Shown: positions 40,772 through 50,388 of the stretch, piece by piece
Layout of the letters: each line of letters starts with the position of its first letter
Position numbering within the stretch: the stretch's first letter is position 1
Assembly (NCBI RefSeq): GCF_004363095.1
Contig: NZ_SNYO01000001.1
Span: 992,001-1,056,000 of the forward strand
Source of the DNA: Actinomycetospora succinea
GTDB lineage: Bacteria; Actinomycetota; Actinomycetes; Mycobacteriales; Pseudonocardiaceae
Length of the DNA stretch: 64,000 nt
Direction of reading: 5' to 3'
Position numbers and translations under genes: made by a program
The notes under the pieces: generated by a model
The model's input: only the letters and a program-made list of their open reading frames with translations
What the model was told of the DNA's origin: nothing
Databases searched by the model: none

Positions 40772-41581
40772 TCAGCCGGGGCGGGCGGCGAACCGCCCCG
40801 GCGTCGTCCCGGTCACGCGGCGGAAGTGCCGCGTGAGGTGCGCCTGGTCGTGGAAGCCCGCGGTCGTGGCGACATCCGCGGGCGGCATGCCCGCGAGCAC
40901 GAGCCGTCGCGCGAGGTCGATGCGCCGGCCCGTGAGGTAGCGGTGCGGCGGGAGCCCGAACTCGGCGCCGAACGCCCGCACGAGGTGCGTGGGGTGGGCG
41001 TGCAGCAGCCGCCCGGCCTCGTCGAGCCCGAGACCCTCGCGCACGCGGGCGTCGAGCAGGTCGCGGAGCCGGTGCGCGAGGCCCGGGTCGGGTCGGCGCC
41101 CGTTCGATGCCTCCCCGAGGTGCCCTCCGAGGTGCCCCGCCAGCCGCTCGGTGATCAGCGCGAGCCTGCTCTGCGCCGCCAGCTCCTCGCCGGGGTGGGC
41201 GAGGACGTGGTGCAGCTGGTCGACGCGGCGGCGCAGGACGGGGTCGTCGAACGCCGGCCGGTCGACGGCGTGCCCGGTGAGCGACGGTCCCAGCGTGGTG
41301 TCGTCGAGGTACACGACCCGCTTGCGGAACCCGCCGGGCCGCGCCGAGCGCCCGTCGTGGGCGACGTGGGGCGGCAGCAGCGTCACCGAGGCCGGGAGCG
41401 CGCCGTGCTCGTGGCGGTCGAGGTCGTAGCGCACCGCGCCGTCGTCGACGATCAGCAGCGTCCAGGTGTCGTGGGTGTGCGACGGGTACGCGTGCTCGGT
41501 GAAGCGGGCGTGGAAGACCTCGGTGACGCCCGGGACGGCCGGGCGCCAGGCCCTCACGAGCTCCCCGGCGTGCTCGCCCAT
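40772..41581 (-). CDS. AraC-family regulator with cupin-type N-terminus
   Basis: A 269-residue AraC regulator. The N-terminal part (residues 10-110) looks like the AraC-binding cupin barrel (HARFTEHAYPSHTHDTW then LDRHEHGAL). The C-terminal AraC double helix-turn-helix is at about 165-265 (LHAHPTHLVRAFGAEFGLPPHRYL, then TTAGFHDQAHLTRHFRRVTG). ATG 41581 is chosen, six bases after TACGTT. It is divergent from the DUF2000 gene, which it may regulate, an arrangement I recall from other genomes. Confidence 0.9.
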   Translation of the reverse strand: MGEHAGELVRAWRPAVPGVTEVFHARFTEHAYPSHTHDTWTLLIVDDGAVRYDLDRHEHGALPASVTLLPPHVAHDGRSARPGGFRKRVVYLDDTTLGPSLTGHAVDRPAFDDPVLRRRVDQLHHVLAHPGEELAAQSRLALITERLAGHLGGHLGEASNGRRPDPGLAHRLRDLLDARVREGLGLDEAGRLLHAHPTHLVRAFGAEFGLPPHRYLTGRRIDLARRLVLAGMPPADVATTAGFHDQAHLTRHFRRVTGTTPGRFAARPG

Positions 41582-41587
41582 GCCAGG

Positions 41588-41593
41588 AACGTA
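41588..41593 (-). promoter_or_regulatory. -10 box (TACGTT) of the araC-type gene
   Basis: Minus-strand TACGTT ending six bases before the ATG at 41581. Confidence 0.4.
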
Positions 41594-41631
41594 CAAGACC
41601 GCGGCGCCGCCGGCGGGTGATCGTGGGCGCC

Positions 41632-42048
41632 ATGACCAGCGGATTCGACACCAAGATCGCCGTCGTGCTGCGCGACGACCTCGCGGGCTGGCAGGCCCTC
41701 AACGTGACCGCGTTCCTCACCAGCGGGATCACCGCGGCGACGCCGGAGCTCGTCGGCGAGCCCTACGTCGACGCCGACGGCACCCCGTACCTGGCGATGC
41801 TCGGGCAGCCGGTGATGGTGTTCGCCGCCGACGCGGACGTGCTCCGCGCCGCCCACGGCCGCGCGCTGGGCCGGGGCCTGCGGATCGCCGTGTTCACCGC
41901 GGACCTCTTCGCCACCGGCAACGACGCCGACAACCGCGCGGCCGTAGCGAAGGTGGCCCGCGACGACCTCGACCTCGTCGGGATCGCCGTCCACGGTCCG
42001 CGCAACGCCGTCGACAAGATCGTCAAGGGCGCGCGGATGCACCCGTGA
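41632..42048 (+). CDS. DUF2000 family protein
   Basis: A 138-residue single-domain protein of the DUF2000 family, which has a peptidyl-tRNA-hydrolase-2-like fold. Core strands TKIAVVLRDDLAGWQALNVTAFL and VGIAVHGPRNAVDKIVKG are visible. Biochemical function is unproven. ATG 41632 is preferred over the GTG at 41617. Its end overlaps the convergent gene at 42023 by 26 bases. AraC neighbours of DUF2000 genes are common. Confidence 0.8.
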   Translation: MTSGFDTKIAVVLRDDLAGWQALNVTAFLTSGITAATPELVGEPYVDADGTPYLAMLGQPVMVFAADADVLRAAHGRALGRGLRIAVFTADLFATGNDADNRAAVAKVARDDLDLVGIAVHGPRNAVDKIVKGARMHP

Positions 42049-42664
42049 CCGGCACGTCGGCGCCGCCCACCGCCCAGCGCTCGACGCGGTCCGGCGGCGA
42101 GATCAGCGCCGGGTCCTCGCCCGCGGCCGGGTCGGTGGCGTCGACGGCGGGCCCGGCCGCGTCCAGCGGGGCGGCGTCGGTGGCGAGGTGCAGCCCCCGC
42201 ATCGAGCGGGAGAGCCGGTCCCAGAGGAACAGCAGCCGCACGGTGCCGGGCAGCGCCCGCACGGCCGGGATGACCTTGCCGCCGTGGATCCGGTCCATCG
42301 CGTCCCGGCCGGCGTCGCTGAACGGCCCGTCGAAGGCCGCGACGGCCGCGACCGTGGGCTCGGCGTCCGCGGCCGGGCCGGGCTCGTCCTCGGTGACCTC
42401 GTAGACGGTGTCCTCGTGGATGGTCACCGGGGACGCGGTGTCCCCGGTGGCCGCGCGGGTGCGCTCCGACGCCGCGCGGGCGTCCTCCTCGGTGGCCCAC
42501 AGGGTCACCAGGGCCCGCATCGCGGTCGGCCCGGAGACCATGAAGTAGGCCCCGCCGTAGCCGGCGTGGCGGCGCAGGATGTCGGTGAGCTCGCCGCGGC
42601 GGGCCTCGAGGTCGTCGGTGTGCGGGGAGCTGACGGTCTGGAATCGGGCGAACACGGCGTCCAC
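42023..42664 (-). CDS. Hypothetical protein with two alpha/beta-barrel-like repeats
   Basis: A 213-residue protein I do not firmly recognise. The first half (VFARFQTVSS to LVTLWATEEDARAASERTR) and the second (VAAFDGPFSDAGRDAMDRI to LLFLWDRLSRSMRGL) both resemble dimeric alpha/beta-barrel (antibiotic-biosynthesis monooxygenase-like) domains. The GTG at 42664 with GAGAGGA is tight; GTG 42655 gives better spacing. It follows the LuxR-type regulator by 95 bases on the same strand and may be its target. Confidence 0.55.
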   Translation of the reverse strand: MDAVFARFQTVSSPHTDDLEARRGELTDILRRHAGYGGAYFMVSGPTAMRALVTLWATEEDARAASERTRAATGDTASPVTIHEDTVYEVTEDEPGPAADAEPTVAAVAAFDGPFSDAGRDAMDRIHGGKVIPAVRALPGTVRLLFLWDRLSRSMRGLHLATDAAPLDAAGPAVDATDPAAGEDPALISPPDRVERWAVGGADVPVTGASARP

Positions 42665-42759
42665 GTCCTCTCGGTGTGCTGGTGGATGCCGTCGAGCGTG
42701 GTCCGGGCGCCGCGGGGAGACCTCCGTGCTGGCACGGAGTTCCCGGTACGCAGGGCCGG

Positions 42760-45480
42760 CTAGAGGGCCTCCGCCGCCCACGCGGCGAGCTGCGTGCGGT
42801 TGTGCAGCCCGAGCTTGGCCAGCGCGTTGCGGACGTGGCTCTCGACGGTGCGCTCGCTGACCACGAGCCGGGCGGCGACCTCCCGGTTGGCCAGCCCGGT
42901 GACGACGAGGGCGACGGTCTCGCGCTCGCGGGCGGTCAGCGAGCCCGCGCCGGGACCGAGCCCGGTGAGCTCGCCCAGGAGCGCCGTGGCGCCGTCCAGC
43001 GTCGGGCGCAGCCCCAGGCGGCGGGCCACGGTCCGGGACTCCTCGAGGACCCGCCGGGCGCGGTCCCGGTCGGCCGCGGTGCCCCGCGCCGCGAGCGCCC
43101 GGCCCAGCTCCAGGCCCGAGCGCGCGAGCCCCGGCATCGCGCCGAGGCGCCGGTCCGAGGTCACCGCCTGGTCGGCCAGCCGGACGGCCTCGTCGTGCTC
43201 GTCGAGCCGGCGGGCGGCGGTGGCGGCGAACCGGGCGACCGGCCCGGGGCAGCCGGTGCTGCTGTCGGTGCGCAGCGCGGTGTGCGGGAGCAGCTGGTCC
43301 AGGGTCGCCCGGACGACCTCGGTGTCGCCGAACGCGACGGCCAGCTCGCTCCCGCAGCACACGACGGGGCGCCAGCGGTTGCTGTGCGGCACCGCGAACA
43401 GGTGCGGGCGCAGCTCGGCGTAGAGCGTGCGGGCGAGGTCGGCGTCGCCACGGTCGAGGAACGCGACGCCGGCGGTGGCCCACATGACGGGGAGCCGTGC
43501 CGTGCGGGCCATCGCGTCCCCGTCGGGGTGCCACGTCGCGAGGGTGCCGAGGTCGCGGTGCAGCAGGGTCACGAACGCCTGGTACATCGCCTCGGCCGTC
43601 GGGTCCTGGCTGCGGCGGCCGAGCTCGCGGAACCGGCCGGCCAGCGCGAACGCCTCGTCGTACCGCCCGACGAGGTGGGCGCGGGCCGCGCGCGCCCGGA
43701 GCTCGTGCCAGCGGGCGAGGGTGCCGCCGAGCTGGTCGGCGACCTCGCCGAGGGCCTCGATCCCCGCCTCGACGACGTCCAGCGCGCCCAGCTCGAAGGC
43801 GTCCTCGATGCGCCACACGTGGCCCCAGACCAGGGCCTCGGGCCGCCGCGTCGCCGTGCCGAGGGCGATGGTCCGCCGCCCGACGGCGAGCCGTTCCGAC
43901 ACCAGGCCCGGCCCGCCGCACAGCTCGTAGCGGGCGTGCAGCGCGTGCAGGACCGCATCGACGCCGTCCGGTTCGTGCTCGTGCCGGTCGGCCATCGCGA
44001 GCGCCCGCGCCGAGATCTCCGCCGCCTCGTCCGACCGGCCCCGGACCCCCGCGACCATGGCTTCCTGCGCCAGCACCCGCGCCCGGCGCGCCGAGTCCTC
44101 GCCGGCGAGCAGCGTGCCGGCGCGCGCGACGAGCGCCTCGACCCGCCCGGCGACCAGGTCCGGGCCGATCCCGCGCACCACGACCGCCGCGGCGGCGGCG
44201 AGGTCGGCGCGCCCGGCGTCCTCGGCGGCGTCGACAACGGCGGCCGCCTCGTCGAGGGCGTCGGCGGTGCGGTCGGCGCGCACGAGCGCCCGGGCCAGCG
44301 CCAGCCGCACCTCGGCCCGCGCCACGGGGTCGTCGGTGACCTCCAGCGCGCGCCGGCACCAGTCGGCGGCGTCGTCGGGCGCCCGCCGGGCGGTGGCGTC
44401 CTCCGCGGCGGCACGGCACGCGCTCGCCGCGGCGGCCCGGCCCGCGGGCGAGTCGGCGGCCGCGAGCCGGTGGCCCGCCACCTCGCCCGCCCGGTCGGGC
44501 GGCAGGGCGTCGGCGAGCCGGCGGTGCTCGTCGCGGCGCCGCGCCGGCGGGAGCCCGTCCCGGCAGGCGGCGCGGACCAGCGCGTGGGACCAGCGCACCC
44601 GCCCGGGGTCCTGCGGGTCCTCGACGAGCAGGTGCGCCGCGAGCAGCTCGGCGGGGTGCCCGCCGAGGAGGGCGAGCTCCACGTCCTCGCCGGCGACCGC
44701 GGCGGTGGCCAGCAGGTCCTGCGCGGCGGGGGAGAGCGCGGCGACGCGCCGGCGCACCAGGGGCGCGACCGCCTCCGCGTGAATCGCGGGGGCGCGCAGG
44801 AGCTCGCGCAGGTGCAGCGGGTGGCCCGCGCTCACCCGCAGCAGGGTGTCGACCGCGGCGCCGTCGGGCTCGGTGCCGTCACGGCGTCGCAGCAGCTCGC
44901 CGACGGGCCCGCGCCCGAGCCGGCCCGGGCGCAGCACGGTCGGGACCGCCGCCTCGAGCCCCTCGGGTGCCGGTTCCCGGGACGTGGCCACGAGCAGCAG
45001 GGCCGGCCCGCGCGTCGCCACCACCTCGCCGACCAGGTGGTGCAGCAGCGCCAGCGAGGCGGGGTCGGCGGCGTGCACGTCCTCGACGGCCACCACGAGC
45101 CCGCCGTCCGCGGCGGCCGCGAGGGCGTCGGCGGTGTCGGCCATCGCGCCGAAGCGGGCCCGGGCGTCGCTGCCGTCCGCGGCCGCCGCGCCGAGGTCGA
45201 GCACGCCCGGGTCCAGGCCCCGGTCCCGCGCCGCGGGGCTGCCCAGCAGGCGCAGCCACGGCCAGAAGGCGGGGGTGCCGAGGTCGGCGCTCGCCCGGCC
45301 GAGCAGCGCGGGCACCCCGCGGTGCTCCGCCGCGTCGACCAGCGCCCCGAGCAGGGTCGACTTGCCGATGCCCGCCTCGCCGACCACCAGCACCGCGGTG
45401 CCCCGGCCGGCGCACGCGTCGTCCAGCGCCGAGACGAGCGCGGCCGTCTCGTGCTCGCGGCCGGGCGGCGCAGCGTCCAC
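42760..45480 (-). CDS. LAL-type AAA/LuxR transcriptional regulator
   Basis: A 906-residue large ATP-binding LuxR regulator. Walker A is near residue 35-43 (GEAGIGKST), Walker B near 108 ([10 protein letters not shown]). A long TPR-like helical middle (about 330-830) carries many Ala/Arg repeats. The C-terminal LuxR helix-turn-helix ([22 protein letters not shown] then [16 protein letters not shown]) is typical. Such proteins often control secondary-metabolite or degradation genes and need ATP. The signal is unknown. GTG 45480. Confidence 0.9.
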   Translation of the reverse strand: MDAAPPGREHETAALVSALDDACAGRGTAVLVVGEAGIGKSTLLGALVDAAEHRGVPALLGRASADLGTPAFWPWLRLLGSPAARDRGLDPGVLDLGAAAADGSDARARFGAMADTADALAAAADGGLVVAVEDVHAADPASLALLHHLVGEVVATRGPALLLVATSREPAPEGLEAAVPTVLRPGRLGRGPVGELLRRRDGTEPDGAAVDTLLRVSAGHPLHLRELLRAPAIHAEAVAPLVRRRVAALSPAAQDLLATAAVAGEDVELALLGGHPAELLAAHLLVEDPQDPGRVRWSHALVRAACRDGLPPARRRDEHRRLADALPPDRAGEVAGHRLAAADSPAGRAAAASACRAAAEDATARRAPDDAADWCRRALEVTDDPVARAEVRLALARALVRADRTADALDEAAAVVDAAEDAGRADLAAAAAVVVRGIGPDLVAGRVEALVARAGTLLAGEDSARRARVLAQEAMVAGVRGRSDEAAEISARALAMADRHEHEPDGVDAVLHALHARYELCGGPGLVSERLAVGRRTIALGTATRRPEALVWGHVWRIEDAFELGALDVVEAGIEALGEVADQLGGTLARWHELRARAARAHLVGRYDEAFALAGRFRELGRRSQDPTAEAMYQAFVTLLHRDLGTLATWHPDGDAMARTARLPVMWATAGVAFLDRGDADLARTLYAELRPHLFAVPHSNRWRPVVCCGSELAVAFGDTEVVRATLDQLLPHTALRTDSSTGCPGPVARFAATAARRLDEHDEAVRLADQAVTSDRRLGAMPGLARSGLELGRALAARGTAADRDRARRVLEESRTVARRLGLRPTLDGATALLGELTGLGPGAGSLTARERETVALVVTGLANREVAARLVVSERTVESHVRNALAKLGLHNRTQLAAWAAEAL

Positions 45481-45513
45481 GGAACGCAGTGTGGACCGGT
45501 CCGGCCTCCGGCC

Positions 45514-46392
45514 CTAGTAGCGCGCCTGGCGACCGGACTGCTGCTGGGGCCGACGGCCGCGCCGGCGCTCGAGCGGCGGGTGGGGGCCCGGCTGGCAGGT
45601 GGGGCAGAAGTAGGCGATCCGGTCCTCGCGGTCCGGGCTCCCGTCGTCCTGGCCCGCCGTCCGCACGACGTCGCGGCAGCGCCGGCAGCCCCGCCCGCCG
45701 CGCTCGAACACCCAGTGCTGGGCGTTGCCGCCGAGGTCACCGGTGGTCGACTGCTCGGGGCGCCAGGCGTTGCGCAGGAGCAGCTTGCGGGACCACGCGA
45801 CGACGTCGTGCACCTGGCGGTCCGTCAGGTCGCCGACCGTCGTCCACGGGGAGACGCCGACCAGGAAGCAGACCTCCGCCTTGTAGAGGTTGCCGACCCC
45901 GCACGCCACCCGCTGGTCGAGCAGGGCGGCGCCGAGCTCGCGGGCCGGGTCCGCGCGCAGCAGGCGCTCTACCTCGGCCTCGGCGTCGGGTCCCCAGTCG
46001 TCGCCGAGCAGGTCGGGCCCGAGGTGCCCGACCCAGGTGTCCTCGCGCTCGGTGGGCAGCAGGTCGAGGTCGTGGAGCCGGTAGCCGACGGCGACCCGGT
46101 CGGGCACCTCGAGGATCGCGCGGATCGAGTGCTCCGGGCCCCCGCGCCACGGCCGGCCGGGCCGGTAGAGGTGCCAGGTGCCGTCCATGCGGAAGTGGCT
46201 GTGCAGGCTGGTGCCGTCGTCGAGGCGCGTGAACAGGTGCTTGCCGACGCTGACGACCTCGAGGACCGTGCGGCCCGCGAGGTCGTGCTCCACCAGCCGC
46301 GGGTGCCGCAGCTCCCCGCGCGTCAGCTCCTGGCCGGCCAGCGCGTCGTGCATCCGCCGGCCGGCGAGGAAGACCGTGTCACCCTCGGGCAC
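45514..46392 (-). CDS. nei: Nei/Fpg-family DNA glycosylase (endonuclease VIII-like)
   Basis: A 292-residue base-excision repair enzyme. The N-terminus M-P-E-G-D supplies the catalytic Pro and Glu, and the His-x-Asp-type helix-two-turn-helix region follows (VACGVGNLYKAEVCFL). The C-terminal zinc finger is present (GCRRCRDV then YFCPTCQP). Most like the actinobacterial Nei2 subgroup. It removes oxidised bases. The C-terminal 20 residues are an Arg/Gln-rich tail. GTG 46392. Confidence 0.92.
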   Translation of the reverse strand: MPEGDTVFLAGRRMHDALAGQELTRGELRHPRLVEHDLAGRTVLEVVSVGKHLFTRLDDGTSLHSHFRMDGTWHLYRPGRPWRGGPEHSIRAILEVPDRVAVGYRLHDLDLLPTEREDTWVGHLGPDLLGDDWGPDAEAEVERLLRADPARELGAALLDQRVACGVGNLYKAEVCFLVGVSPWTTVGDLTDRQVHDVVAWSRKLLLRNAWRPEQSTTGDLGGNAQHWVFERGGRGCRRCRDVVRTAGQDDGSPDREDRIAYFCPTCQPGPHPPLERRRGRRPQQQSGRQARY

Positions 46393-46417
46393 GCAGCCAT
46401 CGTCCCATCGTGGGTGG

Positions 46418-46741
46418 TCAGTCGTCCGCCGTGCCGTGGTGGGCGGGCGCGGGTGCCTCCTCGACGCCGTCGCGGGGATCGCCGCCCGCGACGTCGACCG
46501 GCGCGAGCGCGGTCGCGAGGCGGGAGCGCAGCGATTCGAGGTCGCGGGTGTGCGGATCGCGCGGGTCGGTGGTCGCGCGGTCGACGCTCATCAGGACGTC
46601 GACGAGCTGCTCGACCAGGGCCCGGGCCTCGGTGCCGAGCATCGCGAGGTCCCGGCCGTCGAGCTCGCGTGTCACCGTGCCCGCGCGCAGGGCCGTGATG
46701 GCCTCCCGGACGGCCACCACGGGGGTGTCGTCGCTGGACAA
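46418..46741 (-). CDS. Small hypothetical protein
   Basis: About 107 residues, mostly helical with alternating charge (AITALRAGTVTRELDGRD then LAMLGTEARALVEQLVDVLMSVDRAT). The start is uncertain: TTG 46741, five bases after GGGAGGG, or GTG 46774. No membrane segment. It lies between nei and the MFS gene on the same strand. I do not recognise the family. Confidence 0.45.
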   Translation of the reverse strand: MSSDDTPVVAVREAITALRAGTVTRELDGRDLAMLGTEARALVEQLVDVLMSVDRATTDPRDPHTRDLESLRSRLATALAPVDVAGGDPRDGVEEAPAPAHHGTADD

Positions 46742-46796
46742 GGATCCCTCCCGGGGCTCGTGGGGCGGACCCACGGAGTGCCACGGGTGGAGCGGG

Positions 46797-48614
46797 TCAC
46801 AAACCCCGCGGGGTACACCCGGCGGAGGTGCACTCGGCGCTCGAGATCTCGGTGAGCTCCGGGCCGGGGCGCGTCACCGCGGCGAGCGGGTCGGCGGCGC
46901 GGGCCAGCACCAGCGGGTGCTCGAGGGTGTCCTGGCCCGGCGCGACGTGCACGGCGGTGGGCCGCGCGCCGGCGAGCCCGGCGATGAGCAGCACCGGGCG
47001 GTCGGGGCCGGGGTCGGCGGCGAACGCCCCGTCGGGGTCGACCGGCGTGACGGCGAGCTGGCGCCCGTCGTTGCCGACCAGCGTCACGCGCGCGCCCGCG
47101 GCGGGGCCGCCGTGGTCGTGCAGGACGCGGCCGCGGAGCAGGGGCGCACCGTCGTGCGGGCTCTCCGCCGGTCCGATCGGCTCGATCTGCTCGACGTGCT
47201 CGCTCGGCTCCGGCAGGTTCGGCACCGCCAGGCTGACCACGAGCGCGAGCAGCGCGCACCCGGCCGCGATGAGCAGGGTCGTCTGGATCGCGCCCAGCGA
47301 CGGCACCAGCGACCCCTCGACGCGCACCGTCGACGCCCCGAGCACGACGGCGGCGACCGCCGACGCGGTCGACGTGCCGATCGAGCGCATGAGGGTGTTG
47401 AGGCCGTTGGCGGCGGCGGTCCGCGTCGTCGGGACCGCGCGCATGATCAGGGCGGGCAGCGAGCCGTAGGCCAGGGCGACCCCGGCCCCGATCACCGCGA
47501 TGACCAGCGAGATCTGCCACGCCTCCGAGAGCAGCATCGTGCCTGCGGCGTAGGCGACGCCGATGATGACGAGCCCGATGCGCAGCGACGCCCGCGGGCC
47601 CCACCGCGCGGAGATCCGGGCGGTCACCGGCGACATCAGCATCATGACGATGCCGTTCGGCGCGAGCGTCAGACCGGCGACGAGCAGGGTGAGCCCCAGC
47701 CCGTGGCCCGACGCGACCGGCGCCGAGAGCAGCTGGGGGAACACGACCATGCCCGTGAACATCGCGACGCCGACGGGGATGGAGATCAGGTTGGGCAGCA
47801 GCACCGCCCGGCGCACGTTGAGGCGCAGGTCGACCAGCGGGTCGCGCACGCGCAGCTCGTAGAAGCCCCACGCGACGAGGGCGACCACGGCGACGCCGGC
47901 CGACGAGAGCGTGGCCGCGCTGCCCCAGCCCCACTCGCCACCCTTGGACACGGCGAGCAGCAGCCCGATCAGCCCGATCGAGAGCCCGATCGCGCCGCCG
48001 GCGTCGAAGCGCCCGCCCGAGCGGGTCGACGACTCCGGGATCACGAGGGCGACGAGCAGGAGCCCGGCGAGGCCGAGGCCGCCGGCGACCCAGAACAGCG
48101 CGTGCCAGTCGGCGATCTCGACGATCACGGCCGCGAGCGGCAGGCCCAGCCCGCCGCCGATGCCCAGCGTCGCGCTCATCAGCGCGATGCCCGACCCGAG
48201 GCGCGCGGGCGGGAGCGTGTCGCGCATCAGGCTGATGCCGAGCGGGACAGCGCTGACCGCGACGCCCTGCAGCGAGCGCCCGATCAGCACCGGCACGAGG
48301 TCGTCGGTGACCGCGCAGAGGACGGAGCCGGCCACCAGCAGCCCGAGCGTGGCGACGAGGACCCGGCGCTTGCCGATCATGTCGCCGAGGCGGCCGGCGA
48401 TCGGCGTCGCGACCGCGCCGGCGAGCAGGGTCGCCGTGATCACCCACGACGCGGTGGCCGTCGTCGTCGAGAGCAGCTGGGGGAGCTGGGGCACGAGCGG
48501 CACGACCAGGGTCATGCACAGCGACGCGACGAGGCCGACCGAGGACAGGACCGTGACGACGAGGGCCGGGCTGGGCCGGGTGCCGGTCTGCTCCGGCTCG
48601 TCGGCGTGCGCCAC
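46797..48614 (-). CDS. DHA2-family MFS exporter with C-terminal beta domain
   Basis: A 605-residue drug:H+ antiporter-type MFS with 14 probable membrane segments. Motif A is VATPIAGRLGDMIGKRR. After the last segment near residue 490 comes a soluble domain (LLRGRVLHDHGGPAAGARVTLVGND onward) that resembles a carboxypeptidase-regulatory/Ig-like fold, followed by a C-terminal Cys-containing tail. This fusion is uncommon. GTG 48614 has GAGGAGAG upstream. It probably exports a drug or metabolite. Confidence 0.85.
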   Translation of the reverse strand: MAHADEPEQTGTRPSPALVVTVLSSVGLVASLCMTLVVPLVPQLPQLLSTTTATASWVITATLLAGAVATPIAGRLGDMIGKRRVLVATLGLLVAGSVLCAVTDDLVPVLIGRSLQGVAVSAVPLGISLMRDTLPPARLGSGIALMSATLGIGGGLGLPLAAVIVEIADWHALFWVAGGLGLAGLLLVALVIPESSTRSGGRFDAGGAIGLSIGLIGLLLAVSKGGEWGWGSAATLSSAGVAVVALVAWGFYELRVRDPLVDLRLNVRRAVLLPNLISIPVGVAMFTGMVVFPQLLSAPVASGHGLGLTLLVAGLTLAPNGIVMMLMSPVTARISARWGPRASLRIGLVIIGVAYAAGTMLLSEAWQISLVIAVIGAGVALAYGSLPALIMRAVPTTRTAAANGLNTLMRSIGTSTASAVAAVVLGASTVRVEGSLVPSLGAIQTTLLIAAGCALLALVVSLAVPNLPEPSEHVEQIEPIGPAESPHDGAPLLRGRVLHDHGGPAAGARVTLVGNDGRQLAVTPVDPDGAFAADPGPDRPVLLIAGLAGARPTAVHVAPGQDTLEHPLVLARAADPLAAVTRPGPELTEISSAECTSAGCTPRGL

Positions 48615-48769
48615 ACACTCTCCTCGAGGACCGGCGATCGTTGGCTGTGCCAACCAACTGTAGCCCGCGACGGTCGCTGCGGAAGTGGCGCGAGGACGTG
48701 AATCGGGTCGCTCCGGGCCTCCGTGCGCGGTCCGGGGTGGTTCCTGTCACTCCACCCGAAGCCATCCGC

Positions 48770-48775
48770 TACGGT
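48770..48775 (+). promoter_or_regulatory. -10 box (TACGGT) of the M28 peptidase gene
   Basis: Ends eight bases before the ATG at 48784; it supports that start over upstream GTG codons. Confidence 0.35.
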
Positions 48776-48783
48776 CCGTGAGC

Positions 48784-50295
48784 ATGAGCGCCACGCGGGT
48801 CGTGACGGCCCTCGCCCTCGGTGCCGTGCTGGCGCTCGCGGCGTGCGGGAGCGGACCCGCCGGCGGCGCCGGGGAGCAGACGACACCCCCGCCGCCGTCC
48901 GCGTCCGGCCCCGCGCCCACCGGTGACCCGGGGCTGTCGCGGCGCCTCGCCGAGCAGGTCACCGGCGACGGGGCGTACGCGCGGCTCGAGGAGCTGCAGC
49001 GGATCGCCGACGCCAACGGCGGCAACCGCGCGTCCGGGCAGCCGGGCTACGACGCGAGCGTCGACTACGTCGCCGGGCAGCTGCGCGCGGCGGGGTACCG
49101 GGTGGACACGCCGAGCTTCCCGTTCGACACCTTCGCCGCCCAGGCCCAGACGCTCGCGGTCGGCGGCGCGCCCGGCCCGGCCGTGACGGCGCTGACCTAC
49201 TCGCCGACGACCCCGCCGGAGGGCGTCACCGGGCCGCTGGTCGTGGCGCCGGACGCGCCGGGCGACCCGACGCCGGGCTGCGAGGCGACCGACTACGCGA
49301 ACCTGCCGGCCCGCGGCGCGGTGCTGCTGGTCCGCCGGGGCGCGTGCACGTTCACGCAGAAGCAGCAGATCGCCTCCGAGGTCGGCGCCGCCGCCGTGCT
49401 CGTCGGCAACAACGTCGCCGGCCCGCTCGGCGGCACCCTCGGCTCGGTCGGCGAGGGCCGCCTGCCCACCGGCGGGCTCCTCCAGCCGGACTTCGACGCG
49501 CTGCTCGGCCGCGCCGGCCAGCCGGCGACGGTCACGCTGGTGACGCAGTCGCGGACGATCACGACCCGCAACGTCATCGCGCAGACGACGACGGGCCGGA
49601 CCGACGAGGTCGTCATGGCCGGCGCCCACCTCGACTCCGTGCCCGAGGGCCCGGGGATCAACGACAACGGCTCCGGCTCGGCCGCGCAGCTCGAGCTCGC
49701 CGTGCGCCTCGGCGGCGCGCCCCCGGTGACGAACGCCGTGCGGTTCGCGTGGTGGGGCGCCGAGGAGGTCGGGCTGCTCGGCTCGACGGCCTACGTCCAG
49801 GGCCTGACGCCCGAGGCGCGCCGCGACATCGCCGTGCTGCTCAACGCCGACATGCTCGCCTCGCCGAACCCCGCCTACTTCGTCTACGACGGCGACGACT
49901 CCGACCGGCAGGGCGCGCCGCCCGGGCCGCGGGGGTCCGAGGGCATCGAGCGCACGCTCGCCGACGCGCTGACCGCGGCCGGGGTGCAGCCGCGCGGCAC
50001 CGACTTCGACGGCCGGTCGGACTACGGGCCGTTCGTCGAGGCCGGCATCCCGTCGGGCGGGCTCTTCAGCGGGGCCGAGGAGGTCAAGACCCCGGAGCAG
50101 GCCACGCTCTGGGGCGGCCGGGCGGGCGCGCCCTACGACGCCTGCTACCACCAGGCCTGCGACTCGCTGACCAACATCGACCGCGTCGCCCTCGACCGCA
50201 TGCTCGACGCCCTCGCCGTGGGCGTCGGCACCTATGCGGTCGATCTCGGTGGGCCGAACGGAGTCCCCACTCGCGAGCAGCGTCAGACGCGCTGA
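48784..50295 (+). CDS. Secreted M28 family aminopeptidase lipoprotein
   Basis: A 503-residue exported zinc peptidase. The signal ends in a lipobox L-A-A-C near residue 23, so it is a lipoprotein. After a Pro/Ala linker comes an N-terminal catalytic part and a PA insertion domain (RGAVLLVRRGACTFTQKQQIA). The M28 zinc ligands are in AGAHLDSV, GINDNGSG, WGAEEVG, LNADM and YHQACDS. It resembles Streptomyces-type leucine aminopeptidases. It ends close to the start of the iclR operator. Confidence 0.9.
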   Translation: MSATRVVTALALGAVLALAACGSGPAGGAGEQTTPPPPSASGPAPTGDPGLSRRLAEQVTGDGAYARLEELQRIADANGGNRASGQPGYDASVDYVAGQLRAAGYRVDTPSFPFDTFAAQAQTLAVGGAPGPAVTALTYSPTTPPEGVTGPLVVAPDAPGDPTPGCEATDYANLPARGAVLLVRRGACTFTQKQQIASEVGAAAVLVGNNVAGPLGGTLGSVGEGRLPTGGLLQPDFDALLGRAGQPATVTLVTQSRTITTRNVIAQTTTGRTDEVVMAGAHLDSVPEGPGINDNGSGSAAQLELAVRLGGAPPVTNAVRFAWWGAEEVGLLGSTAYVQGLTPEARRDIAVLLNADMLASPNPAYFVYDGDDSDRQGAPPGPRGSEGIERTLADALTAAGVQPRGTDFDGRSDYGPFVEAGIPSGGLFSGAEEVKTPEQATLWGGRAGAPYDACYHQACDSLTNIDRVALDRMLDALAVGVGTYAVDLGGPNGVPTREQRQTR

Positions 50296-50304
50296 GACGC
50301 GGTA

Positions 50305-50325
50305 GGGTTGCGGATCACGCAACCC
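50305..50325. promoter_or_regulatory. Palindrome before the iclR-type gene
   Basis: GGGTTGCG-GATCA-CGCAACCC, 8-base arms, overlapping a possible -10 TAGGGT (50303-50308) and 64 bases before the iclR ATG. Probable autoregulatory site. Confidence 0.55.
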
Positions 50326-50388
50326 GCGGCGCCGGCGCGACCCCCCTCTTCCCGGCCGGGCAGGTCCGATCGGGGAGGATGGACAGCC

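Noticed and set aside
42676..46698. Plus-strand open frame of more than 1300 codons opposite the LuxR regulator and nei
   Set aside because: Third-position G+C bias keeps opposite frames open; no motif and no ribosome site.
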